NCBI RefSeq assembly: GCF_009192775.1
Contig: NZ_VTFX01000005.1
Span: 62,001 to 126,000, forward strand
Direction: 5' to 3'
DNA length: 64,000 bases
Source: Arthrobacter yangruifuii
GTDB lineage: Bacteria > Actinomycetota > Actinomycetes > Actinomycetales > Micrococcaceae
Each line of letters opens with the position of its first letter. The stretch's first letter is position 1. This document shows positions 53,761 through 61,782 of the stretch, piece after piece. The position numbers and the translations under genes are program-made. The notes beneath the pieces were generated by a model. That model worked only from the letters and a program-made list of their open reading frames with translations. It searched no databases and was not told where the DNA came from.

Positions 53761-53872
53761 AAGTAACGCTGCCAGACGTCTGCGTCCCTTTACATAATTC
53801 GCGAGCGTTTCACTCTCAGCCTCTCGGCCCACGGCGCGTCAAGTCAAATTGAACACCCGGAATTCGGGGGTG

Positions 53873-55003
53873 TCAGAGCGCCGTAGTGCCGAAGATCATG
53901 CCCAGCAGATATGTAGCCCCCGCAGCGCCCAGGCCGATGGCGAGCTGGCGCAGTGCCCGCTTGAGCGGGGAGGCTCCGGAGAGCAGGCCGACGACGGCGC
54001 CGGTCATCAGCAGCGCGAGCCCTACCAGGATGCAGGACAGGGTGACCGCGGTTGTACCGGTCAGGCCGAACAGGTAGGGCAGTACCGGAACCACTGCACC
54101 GGAGGCGAAGAAGCAGAAGCTGGACGCGGCGGCACCGAGGCCGGTCCCCACGGACTCGTGCTCGTCCCGCTTGCCTTCGTTATCGGCTTCGGGGTTGAGG
54201 GAGAAACTCGGGTCGCAGTCGCAGCTGAACAGGCCCATCCGTTCGGCCGCACGGTGCTCGGCGGCTTCTTTGGTCATGCCGCGCGCCCGGTACACCAGGA
54301 CCAGTTCGTTGGCGTCAATGTCCAGGGACTTCGCGGCCGAGAGCGTGATCTGGGTGGGCTGGGAGGCTTCCAGGAGTTCACGCTGGGACCGGACCGAAAC
54401 GTATTCACCCGCCCCCATGGACAACGCGCCGGACAGCAGGCCGGCCAGGCCGCTGATCAGGATGAAGGTGCTGGACACGCCGGTGGCGCCGATGCCCATG
54501 ATGAGAGCCAGGTTGCTGACCAGCCCGTCATTGGCGCCGAACACTGCGGCCCGGAAGTTTCCCGACAACCGGGTCCGTCCCCTGGTCGCCAGACCCCGGA
54601 TCACTTCTTCGTGGATTTGTTCATCGGCAGCCATCGCGCTTGTGGCGTTGGGATCCTGGGCATAGGGGGAGCGTGCCTCGGCGCGCTGCGCCAGTGCCAG
54701 CACGAAGACGGAACCGAAACGGCGGGCCAGCAGCCCGAGCATCCGGTTGCGGAAGGAGGCGCGCGTGGGGCGTCCGGCGTCGTCGCCCAGCAGGGTCCGC
54801 CAGTGCTCCTCATGCCGTCCCTCGGCCTCGGCCAGCGCCAGGAGGATGTCGCGTTCTTCACCCTCGCGGCGTTCGGCCAGGTACCGGTAGGTGGCCGCTT
54901 CGGCCCGCTCATCGGCGAGGTACTGCCGCCAGCGCTTCAGATCTGCGTTGGACGGCGAAGCGGGGTCGCTGGAGTAAGGCTCCGGCGGGGAATCGGAAGT
55001 CAC
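53873..55003 (-). CDS. Ferritin-like/VIT1-CCC1 fusion metal transporter (MbfA-like)
   Basis: A 376-aa fusion. The N-terminal ~150 residues are a rubrerythrin/ferritin-like helical bundle with di-metal type residues (YLADERAEAATYRYLAE, EAEGRHEEHW, AADEQIHEEV). The C-terminal part is a five-helix VIT1/CCC1 transporter (FRAAVFGANDGLVSNLALIMG; LSMGAGEYVSVRSQRELL). A Cys/Glu-rich cytoplasmic loop (MGLFSCDCDPSF) follows. MbfA-type relatives export iron or manganese across the membrane. The start is GTG 55003 with CAGGAGC 7 bases upstream. The preceding RNA has the features of a manganese riboswitch, favouring Mn(II) efflux. Confidence 0.92.
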   Translation of the reverse strand: MTSDSPPEPYSSDPASPSNADLKRWRQYLADERAEAATYRYLAERREGEERDILLALAEAEGRHEEHWRTLLGDDAGRPTRASFRNRMLGLLARRFGSVFVLALAQRAEARSPYAQDPNATSAMAADEQIHEEVIRGLATRGRTRLSGNFRAAVFGANDGLVSNLALIMGIGATGVSSTFILISGLAGLLSGALSMGAGEYVSVRSQRELLEASQPTQITLSAAKSLDIDANELVLVYRARGMTKEAAEHRAAERMGLFSCDCDPSFSLNPEADNEGKRDEHESVGTGLGAAASSFCFFASGAVVPVLPYLFGLTGTTAVTLSCILVGLALLMTGAVVGLLSGASPLKRALRQLAIGLGAAGATYLLGMIFGTTAL

Positions 55004-55018
55004 GGTGCTCCTGACAGG

Positions 55019-55041
55019 GACCGGAAAGGGGGAATCCGGTC
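55019..55041 (-). promoter_or_regulatory. Hairpin between the Mn riboswitch and the start codon
   Basis: GACCGGA (55019-55025 as read on plus) pairs with TCCGGTC (55035-55041), closing just before the ribosome site of the transporter. It may be part of the riboswitch's expression platform. Confidence 0.4.
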
Positions 55042-55061
55042 AGTGAATAGATAACTCTTCT

Positions 55062-55195
55062 GACCGAAGGTCTCGCTCGCCCGCGGCTGGTCTGCCGGCG
55101 GGTGGACTGCCGGGACGCCTCAGCATCCAGTATGTCGACAGGCCTCGGCTGGGCGGACCTGTGACAGTCCGGGCCGGAGCTACTCCCCTTCGCGT
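55062..55195 (-). ncRNA. yybP-ykoY manganese riboswitch
   Basis: Read on the minus strand, CGAAGGGGAGTAGC opens the element and GCGAGCGAGACCTTCGG closes it. Those are the two most conserved parts of the yybP-ykoY motif. P1 is CGAAGG (55187-55192) with CCTTCG (55065-55070). The middle contains paired arms GGACTGTCACAGGTCC and a second arm from GCCGAGGCC on. The class binds Mn(II) and switches on Mn exporters; the downstream gene is a metal exporter. The fold was judged by eye. Confidence 0.8.
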
Positions 55196-55270
55196 GTTCC
55201 AGTGTACTTGAATCCCGGAACCGGCCGGTTCGCGCGAACACGCCTTCCCGATCGTAAGCACCCTGACTTC

Positions 55271-55297
55271 TTGTCCGACACGGGCAGGCGCTAAAGT
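55271..55297 (+). promoter_or_regulatory. Promoter of the acyl-CoA ligase gene, possibly leaderless
   Basis: TTGTCC (55271-55276) and TAAAGT (55292-55297) are 15 bp apart. The GTG start lies only 6 bp beyond the -10 box, with no ribosome site, so RNA and protein probably begin together. Confidence 0.5.
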
Positions 55298-55303
55298 CGG
55301 ATT

Positions 55304-57103
55304 GTGAGCATAAACTACCCTCTTACTGATCCGGACCGCCCATGGACCCGCCACTACAGCGAGGGGGTCCTGGAGGGTTTCAGCATCCCGGACGAATCAC
55401 TCGTTGACGTGGTGGAGAACTCGGTCCGCAAGTACCGGTCCAAGCCCGCCCTGCAGTTTTTCGGTGCCACCACTTCCTACGGGGATCTGGGGGACCAGAT
55501 CCGGCGGGCAGCAGCAGGATTGCTGAAGCTCGGTGTCCGTAAGGGGGACCGGGTGGCGCTTGTGCTGCCCAACTCGCCTCAGCACGTCGTCGCGTTCTAC
55601 GCGGCGCTGCGGCTGGGAGCAGTGGTCGTGGAGCATAACCCGCTCTACACGGACCGTGAACTGCGGCACCAGTTCGAGGACCACGGCGCCACCGTGGCCG
55701 TGGTCTGGGACAAGGTAGTGGAGAACATCCAGAAGCTGCCGGCGGATATTCCCGTCCGCAGCATCGTCTCGGTCGAGTTGATCCCGGCCATGCCGCTGGT
55801 CAACCGGCTGGCGTTGAAGCTGCCGGTCCCTGCCCTGCGCCAGGCGCGTGCCGCACTGTCCGCGGAGAAGCGGCCCCCGCGGCACCCGCGCAAACTCGTC
55901 CGGTGGCAGGACCTGCTGGACAACCGCCCCCTGCGCAAACGCTATCCCCGCCCGATGCCGGCGGATCTGGCGGCAATCCAGTACACCAGCGGAACCACGG
56001 CCGACCCCAAGGGTGCGATGCTCACCCACGCGAACCTCGTGGCCAACGCGGCGCAGGGACGTGCCTGGGTGCCCGGGCTGCGGCCCGGTAATGAAACCTT
56101 CTATGCCGTACTGCCCATGTTCCATGCCTACGGGTTGACCCTGTGCCTCACCACCGCCATGAGCCTGGGCGCACAGGTGGTGTTGTTCCCCAAATTCGAC
56201 GTCGACATGACGCTCAAGGCCATGAAGAAAACCCCGGCCACCTTCCTTCCCGCCGTGCCGCCGATCTACGAGCGACTGGCTGAAGCGGCCAAACAGCAGA
56301 ACATTTCCCTCAAGGGCGTCCGGTCGGCCATTTCCGGTGCCATGAACCTCCCGCCCCGCACAGTCGAGATCTGGGAAGAAGCCACCGGCGGCCTCCTGAT
56401 CGAAGGCTACGGCTTGACGGAAACGTCTCCCATCGCCCTGGGCAACCCGTTTGCCAAGTCCCGGAAAACGGGAACAGTGGGCGTTCCCTTCCCGCTAACC
56501 GATATCCGGGTGGTGGATCCGGAGCATCCCACCGTCGACGTACCCCAGGGAGAGCGGGGCGAACTGCTGATCAAGGGTCCGCAGGTTTTCTCCGGGTACT
56601 GGAACAAGCCCCGTGAAACCGAAGCTGTACTGCTCGACGGCGGATGGTTCCGGACCGGGGACATCGTCACCGTGGATGGGGACGGGTTTGTCACCATCGT
56701 GGACCGGATCAAGGAACTGATCATCACCGGCGGTTTCAATGTGTCCCCCTCCGAGGTGGAGGACGCCCTGAAGCGCCATGAATCCGTGGATGACGTTGCG
56801 GTGGTCGGCGTGCTCCGCTCCGGCGGCGGGGAGGACGTGGTGGCCGCCGTGGTGTCGAAGGCCGGCACCCGCTTCAACGCAGAGGAACTGCGCGCGTATG
56901 TCCGCAAGGAACTGGCGGCCTACAAGGTGCCGCGCAGGATCGTGGAGATCCAGGAGCTGCCCAAGTCCATGATCGGCAAGGTCCTGCGACGACACGTGCG
57001 TGACAGCCTGCAGAACGGACACGCCGCGTCGGATACCGTGAGTACGCCGGCGGACGGTGCCGGCGACCCGATTTCCCCTACTGACCACCAGGACAAGCCC
57101 TGA
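55304..57103 (+). CDS. Long-chain fatty acid-CoA ligase
   Basis: A 599-aa adenylate-forming enzyme that activates fatty acids to acyl-CoA with ATP, the entry step of beta-oxidation or lipid synthesis. ATP-binding P-loop is YTSGTTADPKGAMLTH, the A5 motif is GYGLTETSP, A7 is GGWFRTGDIV, and A8/A10 (DRIKELIITGGFNVSPSEVE, KSMIGKVLRR) provide the catalytic lysine. Length is normal for FadD. The start is GTG 55304, just after a -10 box. The AI-2E-family gene follows 16 bp later, probably in the same transcript. Confidence 0.93.
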   Translation: MSINYPLTDPDRPWTRHYSEGVLEGFSIPDESLVDVVENSVRKYRSKPALQFFGATTSYGDLGDQIRRAAAGLLKLGVRKGDRVALVLPNSPQHVVAFYAALRLGAVVVEHNPLYTDRELRHQFEDHGATVAVVWDKVVENIQKLPADIPVRSIVSVELIPAMPLVNRLALKLPVPALRQARAALSAEKRPPRHPRKLVRWQDLLDNRPLRKRYPRPMPADLAAIQYTSGTTADPKGAMLTHANLVANAAQGRAWVPGLRPGNETFYAVLPMFHAYGLTLCLTTAMSLGAQVVLFPKFDVDMTLKAMKKTPATFLPAVPPIYERLAEAAKQQNISLKGVRSAISGAMNLPPRTVEIWEEATGGLLIEGYGLTETSPIALGNPFAKSRKTGTVGVPFPLTDIRVVDPEHPTVDVPQGERGELLIKGPQVFSGYWNKPRETEAVLLDGGWFRTGDIVTVDGDGFVTIVDRIKELIITGGFNVSPSEVEDALKRHESVDDVAVVGVLRSGGGEDVVAAVVSKAGTRFNAEELRAYVRKELAAYKVPRRIVEIQELPKSMIGKVLRRHVRDSLQNGHAASDTVSTPADGAGDPISPTDHQDKP

Positions 57104-57119
57104 GCAGGAAAGAGCGAAC

Positions 57120-58289
57120 ATGAGCGCACCATCTCCGGAACGGGCCGAAAGGGATACCCTGCCGGACCATGCGAGGCCCGGACGCTACTGGAGCGGTCCG
57201 CTAGGGCATGCCGGGCAGCGCTCGGCGCAGATCCTGCTGATCCTGCTGCTGGTGGCCGTCACGGTTTACTGCCTGCGACAGGTCACCCTGGTGGTCATCC
57301 CCGTGCTGCTGGCGCTGATTCTCGGTGCCGCCATTGCCCCGTTTGTGAACTGGCTGCGCAGGAAAGGCTGGCCCAGCGCCCTGGCAACGGGATTATCCTT
57401 CCTTCTACTGCTCGCCGTCCTCGGCGGGCTGGTGACCGGGATCGCCTTCGCCATCCGCAGCGAGTGGGGCGACCTGGTGGACCAGGCCGTTGCAGGCTTC
57501 GACAAGCTGTACGACTTTGTGCGCAACGGGCCGTTGCCGGTGGATGACTCCATGCTCGCCACCGCACGGGACAGCGTGATTGACTTCGCCACCAGCAGCA
57601 CGGTCAGCAGCGGGGCCATTGCGGGTATTTCCGCTGCGACGTCCTTCGTCACCGGATTCCTGCTGATGGCAGTGGTGCTGTTCTATTTCCTCAAGGACGG
57701 CGACCGCATCTGGGCGTTCTTCCTGCGGCTCTTCCCCAGAGGGGACCGGCGCGACAAGGCCCGCCTCTCGGGCTTCCGCGTGATGGAGGTCCTGGGCGGG
57801 TACATCCGGGGCACCGCCATCGTGGCGCTGGTCGACGCAGTGTGCATCGGTGCGGCCCTGTTCATCCTGCAGGTTCCGCTGGCGCTGCCGCTGACCGTGA
57901 TTGTTTTTGTCGGCTCCTTCATTCCGCTGGTCGGCGCCACGGCAGCCGGGGTCTTCGCCGCGCTGATCGCACTCGTCGCCAACGGGCCGGTTGTTGCCCT
58001 GATCGTGATCATCGTGATCATCGCCGTGAACCAGCTGGAGGGAAACTTCCTGCAGCCGGTGGTGATGGGCAAGTCCCTGAGCATCCATGCCCTCGTCATC
58101 CTGCTGGCCCTCACCGCCGGAACCATCCTGGCGGGCATCATCGGCGCCATCCTGGCCGTCCCGATTGCTGCCGTCAGCTGGGCGGTCATCAAGGTCTGGA
58201 CCGGAGAGGACACCGGCGAGGACCTCAAGGACGCGCCGGAAATCCCGGATCCGGAGGAACAGCCGGAAATGGAGTCCGCAGACCAGTAG
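57120..58289 (+). CDS. AI-2E-family membrane transporter
   Basis: A 389-aa membrane protein of the AI-2E/PerM/YdgG family, with about eight helices. The typical segments are VVIPVLLALILGAAIAPFVNWL, the central FVTGFLLMAVVLFYFLKDGDRIW and QLEGNFLQPVVMGKSLSIHAL. The acidic C-terminus (DAPEIPDPEEQPEMESADQ) is cytoplasmic. Family members include sodium/proton antiporters and proteins linked to AI-2 export; the role here is undetermined. Start ATG 57120 has GGAAAGAG 5 bases upstream. Confidence 0.9.
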   Translation: MSAPSPERAERDTLPDHARPGRYWSGPLGHAGQRSAQILLILLLVAVTVYCLRQVTLVVIPVLLALILGAAIAPFVNWLRRKGWPSALATGLSFLLLLAVLGGLVTGIAFAIRSEWGDLVDQAVAGFDKLYDFVRNGPLPVDDSMLATARDSVIDFATSSTVSSGAIAGISAATSFVTGFLLMAVVLFYFLKDGDRIWAFFLRLFPRGDRRDKARLSGFRVMEVLGGYIRGTAIVALVDAVCIGAALFILQVPLALPLTVIVFVGSFIPLVGATAAGVFAALIALVANGPVVALIVIIVIIAVNQLEGNFLQPVVMGKSLSIHALVILLALTAGTILAGIIGAILAVPIAAVSWAVIKVWTGEDTGEDLKDAPEIPDPEEQPEMESADQ

Positions 58290-58298
58290 TCCGGCCGG

Positions 58299-58344
58299 GG
58301 CGGCCGGCATCTCTTCCGCTTCGGCGGCCGAGGTGCCGGCCGCC
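58299..58344. terminator. Possible terminator after the AI-2E-family gene
   Basis: An 11-bp perfect stem (58299-58309 with 58334-58344), loop 24 nt, no T-run. Confidence 0.4.
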
Positions 58345-58400
58345 CGCCCGGGTCTTCCCCTGGGCACGACGTGCGGGTTTCCCTCGGTATGCTCGTAAAT

Positions 58401-58976
58401 ATGAAGGCCCTGCCCGTAGAACCAACCAACGCCCCGGTGGCCATCGGCGTGCGGATACGCTCTGCCCGCCAGGCCCGGCATCTGACCATTGAGCAGGTGG
58501 CCGACGCCACCGGCCTCACCAAGGGGTTCCTCAGCAGGGTGGAACGGGACCTGACCTCTCCGTCGGTAGCCTCCCTGCTCACCCTGTGCCAGGTGCTGTC
58601 CATTTCCATTGGAGACCTCTTCGCCGCGCCGGAAACCAATGTGACGCGATGGGCGGATGCCCCGCGGATCAATCTGGGCGGCGAGGGCATCGTGGAACGG
58701 CTGGTCACCGCCAGGACCGAGCGCCGGGTCCAGGTGGTCCGTTCCGTGATTGCCCCGGGCGGGTCGGGTGAAGCCGATCTCTATTCGGTGGACTGCGAGG
58801 TGGAGGTGCTCCACGTTGCCCAGGGCAGCTTCGAACTCATCCTCGGCAGCGAGCGGATCCCGCTCACCACGGGCGACACCGTGACCTTCCCCGGCCGCGA
58901 GCCGCACTCCTGGCACAACCCGTCCGAGGAAGAAGCAGTGGTGCTCTGGACGTTGGTCAGCCCCGGAGGGGCCTAG
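58401..58976 (+). CDS. XRE-cupin transcriptional regulator
   Basis: A 191-aa regulator: helix-turn-helix at about 15-70 (RIRSARQARHLTIEQVADATGLTKGFLSRVERDLTSPSVASL) and a C-terminal cupin domain (about 110-185) with the metal/ligand-binding signature LHVAQGSFELILG and TFPGREPHSWHNPS. PuuR and related polyamine or amino-acid regulators share this design. ATG 58401 follows TATGCT (58388-58393) by 7 bp with no ribosome site, so it may be leaderless. It is convergent with the FAD monooxygenase gene (6 bp apart) and close to the ureohydrolase/ThDP-enzyme pair, which it may regulate (inference). Confidence 0.9.
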   Translation: MKALPVEPTNAPVAIGVRIRSARQARHLTIEQVADATGLTKGFLSRVERDLTSPSVASLLTLCQVLSISIGDLFAAPETNVTRWADAPRINLGGEGIVERLVTARTERRVQVVRSVIAPGGSGEADLYSVDCEVEVLHVAQGSFELILGSERIPLTTGDTVTFPGREPHSWHNPSEEEAVVLWTLVSPGGA

Positions 58977-58982
58977 GCTGCG

Positions 58983-60689
58983 CTAGGCAGCGGATCCGGG
59001 CCGGGCGTTGCCGGCGGCCGGCTCCACTTCGGAATTCCGGGTCAGGCGCTGCAGGTACTCCACCGCTGCGGTGATGTGCAGGCCGCCGGAGCGGTAGCCC
59101 ACATAGCCGTCGGGGCGGATGATCAGCAGTTCAGGGCGCCGGGAGCTCAGCCCCAGGCGGTGGAACGCCAGGCCGCTGACGTCCTTGATCAGGCCGGGAG
59201 CATCCGCAAGGAGGCTGCTGCCGGCGGTCAACTGCTGGATGTTCAGCAGGCCGGCGAGCTGGGGCAGCGCTGCGCGGAGCTGGTGCGGGGTGTCCTGCGG
59301 CCAGCCGGGTCCGCTGAGGAGGACGGAGAAGCCGGGAGTGGCCACCAGATCCTGCAGGCGCCGTTCCCGCTTTTGCTGGATGACATCGGCGTCCGGAAGG
59401 CGGTCACCCGGACGCGGTCCGCGGGCCAGGAGGTGCGGAAGGCGGGAGGAACCGGCGTCGACGATGCTGCTGCCGCGGTAGTTGACGTTGAACTGCGCCA
59501 TGGTGCGGAAGAGCCGTGACCGCAGTCCGTCCCAGGCCATCGCCTTGGGGGCCACGGCGGGCAGGAGCTTGGTACGGGGGAGCTTTTTCAGCCCGTTGCG
59601 GCTGGTGGCCAGTTTGAAGATGCGGTCCGTCGTGGACACCACGTCCCGGCCCACCGGGCGGCGCTCGGCGTCGTAGCTGTCGATCAGTTCGTCACTGGCC
59701 AGGCCGCGGGCCCCCAATGCGAGCTTCCAGCCCAGGTTCAACGCGTCCTGGATGCCGGTGTTCATGCCCTGGGCGGCCACGGGGGAGTGGACGTGGGCTG
59801 CATCGCCGGCCAGGAAGACGGAGCCCTGCTGGAAGTATTCGGCCACCTGGTGCGAAAGGCGGAAGGTGCTGATCCACTGCGGATCCCGGACCTTCAGCGC
59901 GCCGTGCGAGAACGTATCGGCCAATTCCTGGAGCGTTTCCAGCGTGGCCGGCTTATGCGGCGGCTTGATGGCGATCATCCGCCAGGTGGCCGCGCCGGCC
60001 AGCGGGAACAGGAAGAGGAAGCCGTCCTCCGTGGGGTAGGAATGCACGGCATCCGGTTCCGCGCCGTCTATTTCGAGGTCCGCCAGGATAAAGGTGTCCG
60101 GGTAGGCGCCACCGCGCCAGTCCATGCCTGCCTTGGAGCGGACCGTGCTTTCGGCGCCGTCCGCACCGACAACGTAGCGCGCCCGGATGCGTTCGATACC
60201 GCGGTCCATCCGCTGGATCTTCGCTTCCATGCCGGCAAACGGGTCCTCCGGATCCAGCCGCTCCAGGTCCTGCAGCTCGGCACCGCGTTCAATGCTGACC
60301 CGGCGGGAGAGCAGATGCCGGGTCAGGATGCGTTCGGTTTCCGCCTGCGACAGGAACAACAGCTGCTGGAAGGCCGAGTCCTCCAGCCCGGTGTCGAACA
60401 GATCCATTTCCAGAGTTTCCTCCGGCAGATGGAGGTGCAGCTCGCGGGCAGGATGCCCGGCGGCAACCAGCTCGCCGCTCACGCCGAAGGGACGCAGTGC
60501 TTCCAGGGTGCGGGGCTGGATGGCGATGGCCCGCGATTCTGTCCCTGGGGACTGGCGCCGGTCAATAATGCGGAAACTCGCCCCGAAGGCGGCCAGCTGG
60601 GCAGCGAGGGCTAGCCCCGTGGGGCCGGCTCCCACAATCAGGACATCGACGTCGTAGTTAGGGTCTTCGCTGTTATCGTGGGCCGCCAT
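58983..60689 (-). CDS. FAD-dependent aromatic-type monooxygenase
   Basis: A 568-aa class A flavoprotein hydroxylase. The FAD dinucleotide fold DVLIVGAGPTGLALAAQLA opens it, the DG motif is VVGADGAESTVRSKAG, and the GD motif is FLAGDAAHVHSPVAAQGMNTGIQDALNLGWKLAL. A C-terminal thioredoxin-like domain (about 420-550) is as in phenol/PCP hydroxylases and rifampicin monooxygenase. It uses NAD(P)H and O2 to hydroxylate a small, probably aromatic, substrate. The start ATG 60689 follows TAGGCT by 6 bp. It is divergent from the ureohydrolase gene across a 124-bp region containing a three-half-site operator. Confidence 0.9.
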   Translation of the reverse strand: MAAHDNSEDPNYDVDVLIVGAGPTGLALAAQLAAFGASFRIIDRRQSPGTESRAIAIQPRTLEALRPFGVSGELVAAGHPARELHLHLPEETLEMDLFDTGLEDSAFQQLLFLSQAETERILTRHLLSRRVSIERGAELQDLERLDPEDPFAGMEAKIQRMDRGIERIRARYVVGADGAESTVRSKAGMDWRGGAYPDTFILADLEIDGAEPDAVHSYPTEDGFLFLFPLAGAATWRMIAIKPPHKPATLETLQELADTFSHGALKVRDPQWISTFRLSHQVAEYFQQGSVFLAGDAAHVHSPVAAQGMNTGIQDALNLGWKLALGARGLASDELIDSYDAERRPVGRDVVSTTDRIFKLATSRNGLKKLPRTKLLPAVAPKAMAWDGLRSRLFRTMAQFNVNYRGSSIVDAGSSRLPHLLARGPRPGDRLPDADVIQQKRERRLQDLVATPGFSVLLSGPGWPQDTPHQLRAALPQLAGLLNIQQLTAGSSLLADAPGLIKDVSGLAFHRLGLSSRRPELLIIRPDGYVGYRSGGLHITAAVEYLQRLTRNSEVEPAAGNARPGSAA

Positions 60690-60737
60690 GCTCTCAGCCT
60701 AGTCTTGACCCCGACGGCAGTTCCACTTTAGCTTTTA

Positions 60738-60766
60738 GGTAAACTTTTGGTTACCCTCAGGTAACC
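60738..60766. promoter_or_regulatory. Three-half-site operator between monooxygenase and ureohydrolase genes
   Basis: GGTAAAC (60738-60744), GGTTACC (60749-60755) and GGTAACC (60760-60766) are separated by 4 bp each. The second and third form a perfect 7-bp inverted repeat; the first is a one-mismatch copy. The half-sites start every 11 bp, one DNA turn. Confidence 0.65.
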
Positions 60767-60813
60767 CTTGGTGCCGGGCAACGGCGCCCACCACGGAACC
60801 GGAGACAGCACCC

Positions 60814-61782
60814 ATGAACAACCTTCCCCGCGTGAACGCCAACGGCCATATCGGACCCGTCGATGCCGCCCAGGTCCCGCGCTATGCGGGGGCTGCCACC
60901 TTCGCCCGGCTGCCCCGGCTGGACCAGGTGGAGCAGGCAGACGTTGCCGTGGTGGGGGTGCCCTTTGACAGCGGTGTGTCCTACCGCCCCGGCGCCCGGT
61001 TCGGCGGCAACCACGTCCGGGAAGCGAGCCGGCTGCTGCGCCCGTACAACCCGGCGCTGGATGCCTCGCCGTTCGAAAACCTGCAGGTGGCCGACGCCGG
61101 GGATATGGCCGTGAATCCGTTCAATATCAACGAGGCCATTGAGACGGTCCAGCAGAACGCCCTGGACCTGACGGAACACGGCACCAAGCTGCTGACCCTG
61201 GGCGGAGACCACACCATCGCCCTGCCGCTGCTGCGGGCCGCTGCCGAGCGTGCAGGGTCCCCGGTGGCCATGCTGCACTTTGATGCCCATCTGGACACCT
61301 GGGACACATACTTCGGTGCGGAGTACACGCACGGCACCCCGTTCCGCCGCGCGGTCGAGGAAGGCATCCTGGACACCGAAGCCATCTCGCACGTCGGCAC
61401 CCGCGGCCCGCTGTACGGCAAGAAAGACCTGGAGGATGACCGCCGCTTCGGCTTCGGCATCCTCACCTCCTCCGACGTCTTCCGGCAGGGCGTGGACGAG
61501 GTGGTGGCGAAGCTGCGGGACCGCATCGGCGGCCGGCCGCTGTACATCTCCGTGGACATCGATGTCCTGGACCCGGCCCACGCGCCGGGCACCGGAACCC
61601 CCGAGGCCGGCGGCATGACCAGCCGTGAGCTGCTGGAGATTCTCCGCGGACTGCGCGGGCTGAACCTGGTGGGTGCCGACGTCGTCGAGGTCGCCCCGGC
61701 TTATGACCACGCCGACATCACCGCGGTGGCTGCCTCGCACGTGGCCTATGACCTCATCACCCTGATGGGACTGTCCGCATGA
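60814..61782 (+). CDS. Ureohydrolase (agmatinase/guanidinobutyrase family)
   Basis: A 322-aa manganese enzyme that splits urea from a guanidino compound. All binuclear-metal ligands are visible: His133 (GGDHT), Asp157, His159 and Asp161 ([10 protein letters not shown]), Asp248 and Asp250 ([22 protein letters not shown]). The sequence [20 protein letters not shown] and [17 protein letters not shown] fit the agmatinase/guanidinobutyrase branch rather than arginase. Its stop overlaps the start of the ThDP enzyme gene by 4 bp (ATGA). With such a partner, 4-guanidinobutyrate (product of 2-ketoarginine breakdown) is a strong candidate substrate, though agmatine remains possible. Confidence 0.92.
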   Translation: MNNLPRVNANGHIGPVDAAQVPRYAGAATFARLPRLDQVEQADVAVVGVPFDSGVSYRPGARFGGNHVREASRLLRPYNPALDASPFENLQVADAGDMAVNPFNINEAIETVQQNALDLTEHGTKLLTLGGDHTIALPLLRAAAERAGSPVAMLHFDAHLDTWDTYFGAEYTHGTPFRRAVEEGILDTEAISHVGTRGPLYGKKDLEDDRRFGFGILTSSDVFRQGVDEVVAKLRDRIGGRPLYISVDIDVLDPAHAPGTGTPEAGGMTSRELLEILRGLRGLNLVGADVVEVAPAYDHADITAVAASHVAYDLITLMGLSA

